DNA from: a virus
Reading direction: 5' to 3' (one strand)
Length of the DNA: 64,000 nucleotides
IMG/VR virus record: IMGVR_UViG_3300037358_000003
Coordinates: 37,773 to 101,772 of that record
In this document: positions 14,775-23,800 of the stretch, in pieces
Layout: every line of letters starts with the position of its first letter
Numbering within the stretch: the first letter of the stretch is position 1
Program-made: the position numbers and the translations under genes
Notes under the pieces: generated by a model
The model's database searches: none
Told to the model about the DNA's origin: nothing
The model's input: the letters and a program-made list of their open reading frames with translations, nothing else

Positions 14775-15128
14775 ATGGTGAATCCCGTGGCCTTACTGCG
14801 TGATATGCGACGACGGGGACTCTCCCTGGTGAGCAAGAACGGACATTTCCGAGGTAAGACCTACATCACATTGGGTGGAGAGAGATGGCAAGGTGTCCAC
14901 TCTCCAGATCGGTGTAGTGGCGACGTTTGTGTTATCCACAATCCGAGCCAGCACCACATGCGTCAGTGGCCCATGCACCTGCGGGATACTGGGTTAATTG
15001 AGCGGATTTGCGAACATGGAGTGGGCCATCCGGACCCCGACAGTTGGCCGTTCTTCGATAGAATGTACGGTCATGAACCCGGCACATGGTCGATTCATGG
15101 ATGTTGCGGTTGCTGTCGTGCCGACTGA
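14775..15128 (+). CDS. hypothetical Cys/His protein, 117 aa
   Basis: Starts MVNPVALLRDMRRRG. C-terminal CEHGVGHPDPDSW and IHGCCGCCRAD resemble the 'GHPDPD...CxGCC' tail of common actinophage proteins; probably zinc-binding. Confidence 0.55.
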   Translation: MVNPVALLRDMRRRGLSLVSKNGHFRGKTYITLGGERWQGVHSPDRCSGDVCVIHNPSQHHMRQWPMHLRDTGLIERICEHGVGHPDPDSWPFFDRMYGHEPGTWSIHGCCGCCRAD

Positions 15129-15264
15129 TGATCCAACCACAGAGGCGATCAACAGAGTTGTGAAGCTGAACGTACTCTGGCACGAGGGTCGTATTCAGGC
15201 GAGCGACTATATCGGCTTGATTGATCTCATCCATACGTGGTGGCGAAAGAGTCTGCGTGACTGA
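15118..15264 (+). CDS. hypothetical miniprotein, 48 aa
   Basis: GTG start inside the previous gene's end. Helical (TTEAINRVVKLNVLW, IDLIHTWWRKS). Small amphipathic protein; no family. Confidence 0.45.
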   Translation: MPTDDPTTEAINRVVKLNVLWHEGRIQASDYIGLIDLIHTWWRKSLRD

Positions 15265-15367
15265 CGAACCTGAGTCGTGTCCGGACTGCGGGCATCCGAT
15301 GCAGGATGACGATGGCTGTTCATGGCCATACTGTCCCGATTGCATCGAGGGTGAGTACCCGTGGTGA
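15257..15367 (+). CDS. 36-aa zinc-ribbon miniprotein
   Basis: MTDEPESCPDCGHPM then YCPDCIEGEY: two CPDC knuckles 18 residues apart, a nearly minimal zinc ribbon. GTG start, 8-nt overlap before and 4-nt overlap after. Confidence 0.55.
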   Translation: MTDEPESCPDCGHPMQDDDGCSWPYCPDCIEGEYPW

Positions 15368-15660
15368 GTGGTGAGGATATCATCAACGAGTGGTTCTTGT
15401 ACGCCATGACTGGCGACAAGGATGCGACCGTGACGATCTTATTGAAACAACTGCGAGGATCTATGCCAACTGACGATTCCAATCTTGCGCGTGTACTGCG
15501 AGCGTTACTGTCTGCTGGTGACGTGACGATTGAAGCTGTCGAAGCTGGCGGATTGGGTAATCGGCGCACAGGCTACAGACTGACCGTGAACTCATCGGTC
15601 GTCGTGGACGCTCAACATATTCAGGCCATCAAGCACTATGGAATAGTGGAGGGTATGTAA
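15364..15660 (+). CDS. hypothetical protein, winged-helix-like
   Basis: 98 residues from MSGEDIINEWF. Helices followed by a GLGNRRTGYRLTVN hairpin look like a winged-helix domain, so it could be a small DNA-binding regulator. This rests only on the pattern. GTG start overlaps the previous stop. Confidence 0.5.
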   Translation: MSGEDIINEWFLYAMTGDKDATVTILLKQLRGSMPTDDSNLARVLRALLSAGDVTIEAVEAGGLGNRRTGYRLTVNSSVVVDAQHIQAIKHYGIVEGM

Positions 15661-15829
15661 CGGATCACCCTTGGGCTTGAAAATCGCCCAGCATCTGACT
15701 GACGCCCCGAGCGTCACGGATCTGTCTAGTCGGGTAGACAGAGACCAGTCAGAGAGCGACGGAGGCGGTTAGTCCACCAAACTAATCAGAGAGACGTTCG
15801 ACCAAGAGCGTCCGTCCGAAAGGGGAGGC
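15661..15829 (+). promoter_or_regulatory. structured leader with a perfect three-way junction
   Basis: No gene. TCTGACT (15694-15700) pairs with AGTCAGA (15747-15753) and encloses two perfect hairpins, GACGC-CCCGA-GCGTC (15701-15715) and TCTGTCTA-TAGACAGA (15721-15742). Further stems: GGGC/GCCC (15672-15688 area), GGTTAGT/ACTAATC, GACGTT/AGCGTC. Ends at the GGGGAGG ribosome site of the muralytic gene, so it may control it or be a separate small RNA. Confidence 0.6.
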
Positions 15830-16306
15830 GTGAATATCCGCGCTCTAATCGTAGCCGCTGCAATGGCTGTTTCCGTTATCTTCGTATCGTCTATATTGTC
15901 TAGTCCACTAGACAAGATCCACAAAGCACCAATGGCACTCGTCAGAGAGGCTGACCTAGCGGATATCGTACCCACTACATTGGCGTCTACGCTCGATCCT
16001 CGCCGTAATGCGGGAATACAACAAAGCAGGAGTACCGTGACGCCTACGACGACCCTGGCGCCCTCTGACGCCACCTCAGTTGATACGTCAGACTGGGCGT
16101 GTATCCGATTCAATGAGTCCAGGGACAACTATGGCGAACAGGGTGGCGGTGCGTATCAGTTTGAAGACGGTACGTGGCAGACCATCACTGGCCTACCTGG
16201 CTCGGCGGAGGACTATTCGCCAGCGATACAGGATGCCGCTGCGCTGAAGCTCTACGCTGAACGTGGGTGGGAGCCGTGGACGACTAGATACGTGTGCGGG
16301 CTGTAA
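15830..16306 (+). CDS. secreted Rpf/transglycosylase-like muralytic protein
   Basis: 158 residues. One hydrophobic segment at about residues 4-24 (signal or anchor), a Thr/Pro-rich linker, then a lysozyme-fold domain: WACIRFNESRDNY with the likely catalytic Glu, GGGAYQFEDGTW, SPAIQDAAALKLYAERGW and a closing Cys. This is the pattern of the Rpf/transglycosylase-like family that cuts peptidoglycan glycan chains in Actinobacteria. GTG start with GGGGAGG at 5-nt spacing. May help release or weaken the wall; preceded by a structured leader. Confidence 0.8.
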   Translation: MNIRALIVAAAMAVSVIFVSSILSSPLDKIHKAPMALVREADLADIVPTTLASTLDPRRNAGIQQSRSTVTPTTTLAPSDATSVDTSDWACIRFNESRDNYGEQGGGAYQFEDGTWQTITGLPGSAEDYSPAIQDAAALKLYAERGWEPWTTRYVCGL

Positions 16307-16309
16307 CTC

Positions 16310-16338
16310 TTGACATTTTCGCCCCATTCCTATTTAAT
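16310..16338 (+). promoter_or_regulatory. promoter for a leaderless gene
   Basis: TTGACA (16310-16315), 17-nt spacer, TTTAAT (16333-16338), ATG at 16345 after six nt. Confidence 0.75.
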
Positions 16339-16344
16339 GGACTG

Positions 16345-16536
16345 ATGATGAATCAGTCCCGCGCAGGGATACTCATGGTGGACCCTGGAAGTGATGATGC
16401 CAGGCGATGCCGTGACGAGATATTGGTGCTGACACTGCGGCTGCAAAACGAAAGGAACCCAGCTACAGCTGTCATTCTTGGTGCGGCGATTGATTCCCTG
16501 TTCGATGATTACTTCGGGGAGATGATGTGTTCGTAA
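16345..16536 (+). CDS. hypothetical protein from a leaderless mRNA
   Basis: 63 residues starting MMNQSRAGILMVDPG. Helical, Arg/Glu-rich. Start placed by promoter geometry; a start further upstream would lie within the promoter. Confidence 0.6.
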   Translation: MMNQSRAGILMVDPGSDDARRCRDEILVLTLRLQNERNPATAVILGAAIDSLFDDYFGEMMCS

Positions 16537-16799
16537 TGCTCGCTACAGCCTACTACTCAGACACGTTCGACAACTACCTTCGTGGCGTCGTTCTTTGTCT
16601 GGCAATCATTGCACTTGGTGTAGCCATTGTTGTGTTCGTGCGACTCAAATACCGCAGGGACAACAGACCGCCGTTTAAGCAGCCGTCACACGTTGCGTCC
16701 GTCAAGATGCCATACGATCAGGACTTCGGCCATAGTGTGCTGGACTGGGATCATGTTCCCGTCGAGTGGTACGCACAACACGCCAAGAGCGAGTCGTGA
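16536..16799 (+). CDS. single-pass membrane protein
   Basis: 87 residues; one strong hydrophobic segment (about residues 18-38, LCLAIIALGVAIVVF) then a basic cytosolic tail. TAATG overlap. A GTG at 16527 is an alternative start. Confidence 0.6.
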   Translation: MLATAYYSDTFDNYLRGVVLCLAIIALGVAIVVFVRLKYRRDNRPPFKQPSHVASVKMPYDQDFGHSVLDWDHVPVEWYAQHAKSES

Positions 16800-17020
16800 G
16801 CGCATTAGAGATTACCGCAAGAGCGCTGTACGCGTGGGATCTGCGACGATACGCAGGAATTGATGTGCCCGACTTTTCCTTACTCAATGACGGCGGTAAG
16901 GAGCAATATCGCGAGCAGGCATCAGCAGTGTTGGACGCCATTCATTTTGAGAACGTGCTGCGTGGAGCGCAGGAGTTGCTGGACTCAATGGACGTACTTG
17001 ATGAAATGGGGATTCTGTGA
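16796..17020 (+). CDS. hypothetical helical protein, 74 aa
   Basis: GTG start overlapping the previous stop. MSALEITARALYAW; mostly helical, acidic C-terminus. No motif. Confidence 0.5.
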   Translation: MSALEITARALYAWDLRRYAGIDVPDFSLLNDGGKEQYREQASAVLDAIHFENVLRGAQELLDSMDVLDEMGIL

Positions 17021-17232
17021 GCTATTACCCAGCCGGATCAGACACGAAAATGGCGCCGTGGAATGAAGAACAATCGGAGTCGCTGCAAGACGTGTACTGC
17101 GATACGTGCGATCTGACGTGGCCCGATATGGAGATAACGTGGTCAAATCAGAGCGACTATGGCTACACTGATTGCCCGGGCTGCGGGACTGAACTTGAGA
17201 TAAAACCGCTGGAAAGGGACGAGGGCTGGTGA
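17017..17232 (+). CDS. zinc-ribbon protein, 71 aa
   Basis: YCDTCDLTWPDME and later DCPGCGTELE are two CxxC knuckles about 30 residues apart, a classical zinc ribbon. GTG start, 4-nt overlaps at both ends. Confidence 0.6.
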   Translation: MSYYPAGSDTKMAPWNEEQSESLQDVYCDTCDLTWPDMEITWSNQSDYGYTDCPGCGTELEIKPLERDEGW

Positions 17233-17510
17233 GCAAGTTGCGGTGGTTGCGACTCAAGATATTCGGCATCCCGCGCGCTGACGTGAGGCGCGTGCGCGAG
17301 ACGTTAAAGAAGCGTGACCCTGTTGCGATCTTGATCGACCTGGAGCCAGTCGTGCAAGATGCCGTCACATTCAGGGTACACGACGTAACTGCGCCCATTG
17401 AGGAGTCGCCGGAGATGGTACGGTGGAACGAGTACGCCATTCGCAAGGAGATACGAGCGGAGATTGTGCGACAGTTGGTGCCCGTGGTGATTGAAGTGTT
17501 GGAATGGTGA
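17229..17510 (+). CDS. hypothetical protein, 93 aa
   Basis: MSKLRWLRLKIFGIP, basic N-terminus, then alternating acidic/hydrophobic segments. GTG start with 4-nt overlap. No family. Confidence 0.5.
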   Translation: MSKLRWLRLKIFGIPRADVRRVRETLKKRDPVAILIDLEPVVQDAVTFRVHDVTAPIEESPEMVRWNEYAIRKEIRAEIVRQLVPVVIEVLEW

Positions 17511-17520
17511 CGTAGTGGTC

Positions 17521-17688
17521 ATGCTTGGTACCAGTGATCAGTGTTGGGCTGCACTTGAGTCCGAGAAGAGTTTGATGTGTGGTGCGCCTGTCGTGAATGA
17601 TCTTGGTTTGTGTCAGCGTCATTTGGATGAGATGGCTGCGGACGCAACAATGCCCGGTCCCCAACAAGAGAGTCAGGGACCGGGCTAA
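17521..17688 (+). CDS. small Cys/His protein, paralog of the 47981 gene
   Basis: 55 residues, MLGTSDQCWAALESEK, then CGAPVVNDLGLCQRHLDEM. The same PV-N-LGLC-RHL pattern occurs in the protein at 47981-48154. Probably a zinc-binding miniprotein. Its last codons lie inside the terminator hairpin. Confidence 0.6.
   Translation: MLGTSDQCWAALESEKSLMCGAPVVNDLGLCQRHLDEMAADATMPGPQQESQGPG
17652..17685. terminator. bidirectional hairpin between convergent operons
   Basis: GCCCGGTCCC (17652-17661) pairs perfectly with GGGACCGGGC (17676-17685), 10 bp with a 14-nt loop. No long U-tract follows on either strand. It sits between the + strand block and the first minus gene, as a transcription stop would. 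Confidence 0.6.
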
Positions 17689-17712
17689 TCGCTTGTCTTT
17701 GATGCGTGTGTG

Positions 17713-17928
17713 TTACTTGGTGAAAACGGCCTTCAGCTTGGCGCTGGCGTAGGGTTGAATTGCCTTAACGATGGCTGTGACAATGGCACTGGCACCGATG
17801 ATCCAACCAATGTAAGGTGCGCCGAGGTGGACCGACGTAGCAACGTTCAGGACAACGGCCAAAACCGCTGACACGGAAACCGCCACGATCAGTACGTCCG
17901 TCAGTAGTGTTTTCAGGTTGATCTTCAT
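17713..17928 (-). CDS. small membrane protein, holin-like
   Basis: 71 residues with two hydrophobic segments (about residues 10-30 and 38-56) and a basic end (KLKAVFTK), the topology of a class II holin. No holin family clearly recognised. Last gene of the leftmost minus-strand group; ATG overlaps the stop of the gene before. Confidence 0.55.
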   Translation of the reverse strand: MKINLKTLLTDVLIVAVSVSAVLAVVLNVATSVHLGAPYIGWIIGASAIVTAIVKAIQPYASAKLKAVFTK

Positions 17929-18311
17929 GCGCTTCCTTTACTTAGTAAATGACTGATGCACCTGGCGACATTCTCCGTAGCCAACTCGTTGAGTTTTGCA
18001 TAGCGGTCCTGCTGCTTGGGTGACATCGACAGCCATATGCTTGCGTTGAGACAGTGTACGAGTTCATGCACTGCTGCCAATTGGAGATCAGCATCAGTCA
18101 TGGTGGCTGCTTGAACAAGGCTCCACTTGAAGGATGCTTGGCGATATTCCCAGTCGCAAACGGTGGTGCATATCACGCGATCTTCGGTGCCAGTGTCGAA
18201 CGCATTCGTGACCTTGAGCCAACCAATGTCCATCTGCTCGACTAGACGATCCATTAGGTCGCGTATGCGCTGCTCGATTTCGTCCTGGTCGCGAATATGT
18301 GACTTGCTCAT
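17925..18311 (-). CDS. HExxH metalloprotease-like protein
   Basis: 128 residues. AAVHELVHCLNA (about residues 80-91) is an HExxH zinc motif and NELATENVARC about 25 residues on may supply the acidic third ligand. No signal peptide. Small for a peptidase, in the range of minimal zincins. Overlaps the metallophosphoesterase gene by 4 nt, so they are probably co-translated. Substrate unknown. Confidence 0.65.
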   Translation of the reverse strand: MSKSHIRDQDEIEQRIRDLMDRLVEQMDIGWLKVTNAFDTGTEDRVICTTVCDWEYRQASFKWSLVQAATMTDADLQLAAVHELVHCLNASIWLSMSPKQQDRYAKLNELATENVARCISHLLSKGSA

Positions 18312-19147
18312 GCGTCTTTCATGAATCTGCTAACTGGTGCGCCAGCGTACCTGCGCGCAAGGAAGTCTAGCGATACTTCCATGAGATCAAAGTTGCCTGC
18401 ACGCACCTCATGGAACACGAGGATGCCACGCCATTCATCCGTCGCCTGTGGACCGCGATAGTCCTCGTTGTGCAAGTAACAACTCCCAGCGATGATCGCA
18501 CGTTGACGACCACCCGCTACGGATCTTTGTGCTGATTGCAAACCCTGCTGATGGCCTTGAACGAAGGTATGGCCCACGGACTTCAAACGAGTCTCAGCCA
18601 TGCCCGAATACGCACGCCCAGTGTTCGGCTGATAGAAGTAGTGACTATATGCTACGCCATCAAGCCACAGAATATTGAGGAAATCGTGAACTTGCCAGCC
18701 GTGTTGCTTGTAGTTCAAATGATCCAAACTCAAGATGCCGTCTAGTTTCGGTTCATCCTCAATGGCGCGGGTGATGCGGTTCTCGTGATTGCCGATCAGT
18801 ATGTGTCGCTCCGGCCACCACTGACGCTCCTTGTTTTTGCGACGCTTTTCGTTGAACTCAATCAGGGGAGCATTCAATTTGTCAAATGCTTTGTTAGCAG
18901 CCTCAAGGTCGGCAAGATAACGCTTGCCCTCCATCGTCTTGCTGCCCTTTTTGTCGTAGCTGCTCAAGCTGGACATGTCAGCGTGATCGCCTAAATGGAT
19001 GATGCGAACGTTGTTGTCGTCGTGCCAACGGTCTACGATATACTGACCGATCCAGTCAAAGTGTTTGGTCGGCGTTCCGACAGCCACCTGAGTGTCTGGG
19101 ATGACAACGTGAGTTACGCTACCCTGATCTGCCAATGGGACTCCCAT
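18308..19147 (-). CDS. calcineurin-like metallophosphoesterase
   Basis: 279 residues. VVIPDTQVAV supplies the first Asp, HLGDHAD the GD-x-x-D motif, ILIGNHENR the GNH-E motif, and the later VAYSHYFYQ and FVQGHQQG the His ligands of a two-metal phosphoesterase. Could act on nucleic acid, cyclic nucleotides or phosphoproteins; phages often carry such enzymes of unknown target. The ATG is 6 nt downstream of a TATTTA -10 on this strand, so this mRNA may also be leaderless. Confidence 0.8.
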   Translation of the reverse strand: MGVPLADQGSVTHVVIPDTQVAVGTPTKHFDWIGQYIVDRWHDDNNVRIIHLGDHADMSSLSSYDKKGSKTMEGKRYLADLEAANKAFDKLNAPLIEFNEKRRKNKERQWWPERHILIGNHENRITRAIEDEPKLDGILSLDHLNYKQHGWQVHDFLNILWLDGVAYSHYFYQPNTGRAYSGMAETRLKSVGHTFVQGHQQGLQSAQRSVAGGRQRAIIAGSCYLHNEDYRGPQATDEWRGILVFHEVRAGNFDLMEVSLDFLARRYAGAPVSRFMKDA

Positions 19148-19153
19148 CGCTCA

Positions 19154-19193
19154 TAAATACACGCTTGTAGTTCACACTAGCAAGTGCTATGAT
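19154..19193. promoter_or_regulatory. divergent promoters
   Basis: + strand: TTGTAG (19165-19170), 17-nt spacer, TATGAT (19188-19193), serving the gene at 19231. Minus strand: TTGCTA (19183-19178), 18-nt spacer, TATTTA (19159-19154), with ATG 6 nt further. The two overlap, so use of one could block the other. Confidence 0.5.
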
Positions 19194-19230
19194 GCAGCGC
19201 AACCTTTGGATTTGACGAGAGGATCATTTA

Positions 19231-20304
19231 ATGCTAGGCGGACATGCTCACCAAGGACAGAAGCGCATTCTGCTTGCAATCGTCATTGCAGGCGCTCTCG
19301 CAATAGCAGGTGTCGTCGCACTCACCATAGGCTACGGAGTACCGCCTAAAATGCCCCGTACCGTCACGACTTCCACGATGGCTACCACAACTCTGCCAAC
19401 GTCTATTTCTGCGCCCACAACGACGACTGGCACGAGCGAAAGCCAGCCTATTACGACGAGCCAATCAGGTCACGTCAACGCGTCAAAAGTGACAGAAACG
19501 ACGGTCCCGAGAACACCAGCCACGGTGACGAAAACCGCAGTGAGCGTGACGCCCGCACCACCGCCCGTTCTCTCGGCACCGACCACGACGACGGTGTCGA
19601 ACGCACCCGTCATCACTTACAGCGCCTACGTCGATCCAAGGTACACGCAAAGTGCGACGAACCCACTTGCGGCAACGTTTAGTTACAGTGCTGGAGCGTC
19701 AACTAGCGACAATGGTGTCAACGTTGAACTCGCATCATTGCCAAGTGGCACGTTGAGTCTGATGAGTGATGGGAGCGTTGAGTGCACCATGAATGTCGGC
19801 GTGCAGGTGAGTGGCAGCAGTTGCCCCGTGACGTACGCTACGTTTGGATCGTATGTCATTACGGCGGAGTACACCGAGGAGTCCAACGTGTATACAAGTG
19901 CGACGGACACTGACGCTATCGCTCCGTACTCGACTACCACTGTTGCGGTCATCAAAGGCGGCGGCTCAGAGGGCGGATTGTTGTTCGACGCCGACGTGAC
20001 CGATAGCAACGGCAACGCTGTCACGACAGGCACGGTATCCATGACTGTTACAGATGTAACGCAAGGATGGTCGTATGTCGTGACTGGCGCTCAGGGAATG
20101 GATGGAGCCGACCAGACTGCGTTCAGTTGCATCTTTATCGAGAACTACCCGAAGGTCGGTGATTATAGTGGCTGCGGCCTACAGGGACAGATTCAAGTCA
20201 CGCCGGGAACGGGCGATGAACTCACGCTTGTTGCGACGTACGTCGGAACTGTGGATTGGACCGGATCAGCGTCGTCAACCACCACGTACACGATGCCATC
20301 ATAG
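19231..20304 (+). CDS. membrane-anchored Thr-rich protein with Ig-like repeats
   Basis: 357 residues. Basic start then a hydrophobic segment (about residues 13-34), a Thr/Ser/Pro-rich stalk (about 40-125) and a beta-rich body with two Ig-like repeats (YVDPRYTQSATNPLAATFSY; VIKGGGSEGGLLFDADVTDS). Likely surface-displayed in the host membrane or wall. On the + strand against the surrounding late genes, with GAGAGG upstream, so it has its own control. Could alter the infected cell surface, for example superinfection exclusion, but that is inference. Confidence 0.7.
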   Translation: MLGGHAHQGQKRILLAIVIAGALAIAGVVALTIGYGVPPKMPRTVTTSTMATTTLPTSISAPTTTTGTSESQPITTSQSGHVNASKVTETTVPRTPATVTKTAVSVTPAPPPVLSAPTTTTVSNAPVITYSAYVDPRYTQSATNPLAATFSYSAGASTSDNGVNVELASLPSGTLSLMSDGSVECTMNVGVQVSGSSCPVTYATFGSYVITAEYTEESNVYTSATDTDAIAPYSTTTVAVIKGGGSEGGLLFDADVTDSNGNAVTTGTVSMTVTDVTQGWSYVVTGAQGMDGADQTAFSCIFIENYPKVGDYSGCGLQGQIQVTPGTGDELTLVATYVGTVDWTGSASSTTTYTMPS

Positions 20305-20306
20305 CA

Positions 20307-20825
20307 TCACTGCGAACCGACGAAGAACACGTGCAGGAACGTGGAGTAAGCATTGTTCTGCGTGGACAGTGTGGCAGACGCTCCCTGGACGGCGACGAGG
20401 CCCAACGTATCGCTCGCGGAACATGCCACCAACCCGCCGCCGGATGAACCGGGAAATGTGGTTGCGGTTGGTACGGTGGACCCCTGGATCACGACACTAC
20501 CGTTGTGATATACGGAGCAGTTCATGTCGTTAGCGCCGGGGCTGCCGGAACCGCCAACTTGGACCGCAAACTGAACAGAGTAGACGCCTGTGAGTGGGAC
20601 GATCACATTGTTGCTGGACACGGAAAAGCCGTAACCGTCAGCGGTGATGCCGCCAAGGGAGATTTGTGTTGGCGTGCCGTCTGTGAGTGAGGTACTGACT
20701 GAGTTGTATGCGAGAATATACGGCACTTGATAGAGAAAGGTCTCATTGTTGGCTACGCCATTCCAGTCCGTTACCGAGAGCACGTCTCCCGAAACATGAG
20801 TTACCGGGGATGTCCATGATGCCAT
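20307..20825 (-). CDS. C1q/TNF-like tail or receptor-binding protein
   Basis: 172 residues with the beta-sandwich pattern of C1q-like domains: Gly-rich turns, GVYSVQFAVQVGGSG, CSVYHNGSVVIQG, CSASDTLGLVAVQ and the closing STFLHVFFVG. Such domains trimerise at tips of phage fibres. Last gene of the tail operon, 3 nt from the convergent + gene. Start MASW preceded by AGGAG. Confidence 0.7.
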   Translation of the reverse strand: MASWTSPVTHVSGDVLSVTDWNGVANNETFLYQVPYILAYNSVSTSLTDGTPTQISLGGITADGYGFSVSSNNVIVPLTGVYSVQFAVQVGGSGSPGANDMNCSVYHNGSVVIQGSTVPTATTFPGSSGGGLVACSASDTLGLVAVQGASATLSTQNNAYSTFLHVFFVGSQ

Positions 20826-20834
20826 TTTTTTCTC

Positions 20835-23800
20835 CTAAAGTGTAAGTACCGCTTCAGACGCTGATTCGCCAAAGCGCCAAGTTCCTAATATCGTCGGCTC
20901 CAGCAATATCTCATACGGCGATAATGAAAAAACGGTTGTCCATGTAGGACCACTCATGTCCACAGTGTGTTGAATCTGTTCCACTAGGGCATCTTGCGCG
21001 AACACGCTCCCTGGCGTTTGCCCCTGATACTGCACCGTGAGCCGATCATACAATCCCCGCTGTAACATCTGCGAAATGTTATTGCCACTGTTACCCTGAG
21101 AATTCAGAGTCAGTTGTGTGACGCGCTGGATCGGAACGCCATACCAGTTGAAGTAATTTTGCGCAATAGAGAGCGCATCAGAATTATATGCCATCTGCAA
21201 ACTCGTAAGTCCCTGAAGTGTCCTACCCCCATAGACCGAGGCCGACTGCGCCGCAGCCGCAGACTGCGCTGGTCCCCATTCTTGTAACACACCAATCTCA
21301 ACTTGCCCAGTTGTCGCAGTCGCCGGAATCCCGCTTTGTACCTCTATGTCGTTCCACGTGTCCAAGTCATCACTCGTAATCTGCAATGACGGCCCATCAA
21401 AACGATACGCCGCAGCACTCGTATCACCAAAGATGCCCTGACTCACGATGCTCGTCGGATTGAGGTACTGATACTGGCGACTGTACGCGTTGATCATCCC
21501 GTTTGGCGCCTGAAAGATCAGCCCCGGCTCACTCTCTGTTTGCGTTTGTAGATAGTTCAACGCTGACGTTGTAGTGACCGCATCTTGTTCGGCGTACAGG
21601 AGCGTCCTGAATTGATAGGGCACATTCAAAATGGTGGACGGATTAAGTTTGGCAACTTGCAGCACCTTGTTGAAACGGCCAGCCAACGGACCGCCAACAG
21701 ACGCACCGAACTCCTGAGTCTGGAACCATGTGAAAGTGTGATAGTCGCTTATGATCTGCGTCCCAGTCATCAGCGTGTCGTACAGTGCCACCTCGTCTAT
21801 GACGCCAGGAAATCCATTGGTCTCCTCTGCTTGCAGCAGCGACTCAACCGCACCACCCGTCAACACGCCATCGGCCGCTGGCTGACCAAACTTCCACGTT
21901 CCCAATATCGTCGGCACAAGAGATTCCGCTGACGTGGTAGCCGACTCAATGCCGATTTGAATACCGTACGGACTGGACCCAGTGAGCGTAACGAACGCGC
22001 CAAGGTTCAGCTCCACGCCATCGACCACCGGCACCACCGCATTGAGGCTATCGTCGTACACAACTACGAGATGGTGCCACCCTCCGTCCATGAGAACAGT
22101 GTTGGGGACGATGGCGCTGAAGTTGGAGAAACAGAGCCATTGGATTGCACCATCGGTCGTAATCGCTCCAATGGTGGTATTCCACACTGGTTGTGAGCTT
22201 CCCGACGATCCTGTCGTCACGTCCATATAGAACAAGAAGCCACTGGCACCAGAGGGGCAAATAAGGGTGCCTGTCGAGTACGACGTGCTGGCTTCCCATC
22301 CATTTCCACACCATCCAGGCGAAAGAATGAACGCATCGTTGAATGTGTTGACAGCCGAAACACTGGCACCAGATGGATTGGCTACAGAGACGAGTCCCTG
22401 ACCAACCTGAATGGCGATCTGTTCACCGCTGGCAGCGGTGGCATAAAAGACGGTGCCCACGCCACCATCGGTCACCGCGGCAGTTTGTGTCCATTTCAGC
22501 AGACACTCAAAGCTCCAGTTGGTGGCCGACTGTAGTGGGTTATGAATCGTGGGCGGTTGCGTCGTGTTGTCAATTGTGCAAAACCCACCGTTAGGGCCGT
22601 TCGTGCCATTCGTGCAGTCGAGTGCGGTGTTCGGATCGTACAACATCGCACCCGCGCTACCGTAAGCTGGCGTGCCCGAGATGCCCGATATCAGACTCCC
22701 GGTATACCCGTTACCAGACGAATCCAATGTCGTGTAAGTAGCGGGCTGATCGCCAAGACGATAGTACGCTACTGGACCATTCGATAGCACCGACTGCGCG
22801 TAGTTATTGTTCGCTAGATATTGCAGCGACAACATTTGGAAGATGTCCACGCAGGTGATCTCGGCGTCAACGTTCAACGCGTCCGTGATCTGTGGCACAA
22901 CTGCTTGAATGTACCCGTAGTATTGCGGCGACGTAACGCCATCCCACGCAGCCGTGACTTTTACTGGATTCATCGGCTTGAGTCCGAGTCCGTTATTGTA
23001 AAGATAACTAGACGTGTTCCATGTATTAAATGAGCCGTCACGGTTGTTGGCAATAATCTGAGCGCTGGCAGCTTGCACGCGGTCAAGTTCGTGCTGGCGA
23101 CCGAGCGGGCCGAGCGTCATGCTGCGCATGTAGCTAGACGCGTTCGTCCACACGCCAGTGCCCTCTAGTGGCGCAAGGAAGTTGTTGGTCGTGCTGATCT
23201 CAACGAGCGTTTCGGGGAACTGAAACTCTGGGTTGAGTCCAGCAACGCCCGCAACGAAACATGCCTCAACCGCCGCCCACGCTTGCGATGACCCCATTCC
23301 CCAATCCATCGCAGAGGCAACAGAACCGCTAAGAACAGAATACGCTGCGACGGTATTAGCCCCAGGCATTGGCAGCGCAGTAAAGCCGCCTGTTGGTAAA
23401 CCAATGGTCACTGAGTCCGTAGTGCCAACGGATATGACCAAATCACGGTCCGCTCGTGGCTGTACGGTTTGCGGAATAATCGACTCGGACGTTCCGAAGT
23501 TTTGACTCCACTGATCTAGCGGATCGACGTACCATAAGCCAGACCACTCGGTCACATTGATTGCAGCGTATGCAGCGGTGGCGCATGTGATCGTGACCGA
23601 CGCGCTGCCTCCGCTAATTCCGCGTGCGGCCCATAGTTCACAGCCGACAATCATGTTAGACGGATACGAATATCCGATCTGAATCCAACGTGATCCGATG
23701 GAGTCGGTAATGGACTCTACCGGTACGGTTGTTGCGATAGCGACTGTGAGGAGATCACCCGCAGCGGTGGAAGATGATAGAGGAACAGTTACGGATGTGG

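Noticed and set aside
17652-17685. Attachment site (attP) or origin at the convergent hairpin
   Set aside because: No integrase gene nearby and no direct repeats or iterons; a terminator explains the perfect stem between convergent genes.
17713-17928. Firm holin assignment
   Set aside because: Topology fits, but two-span small proteins occur at several places here and the endolysin is 31 kb away.
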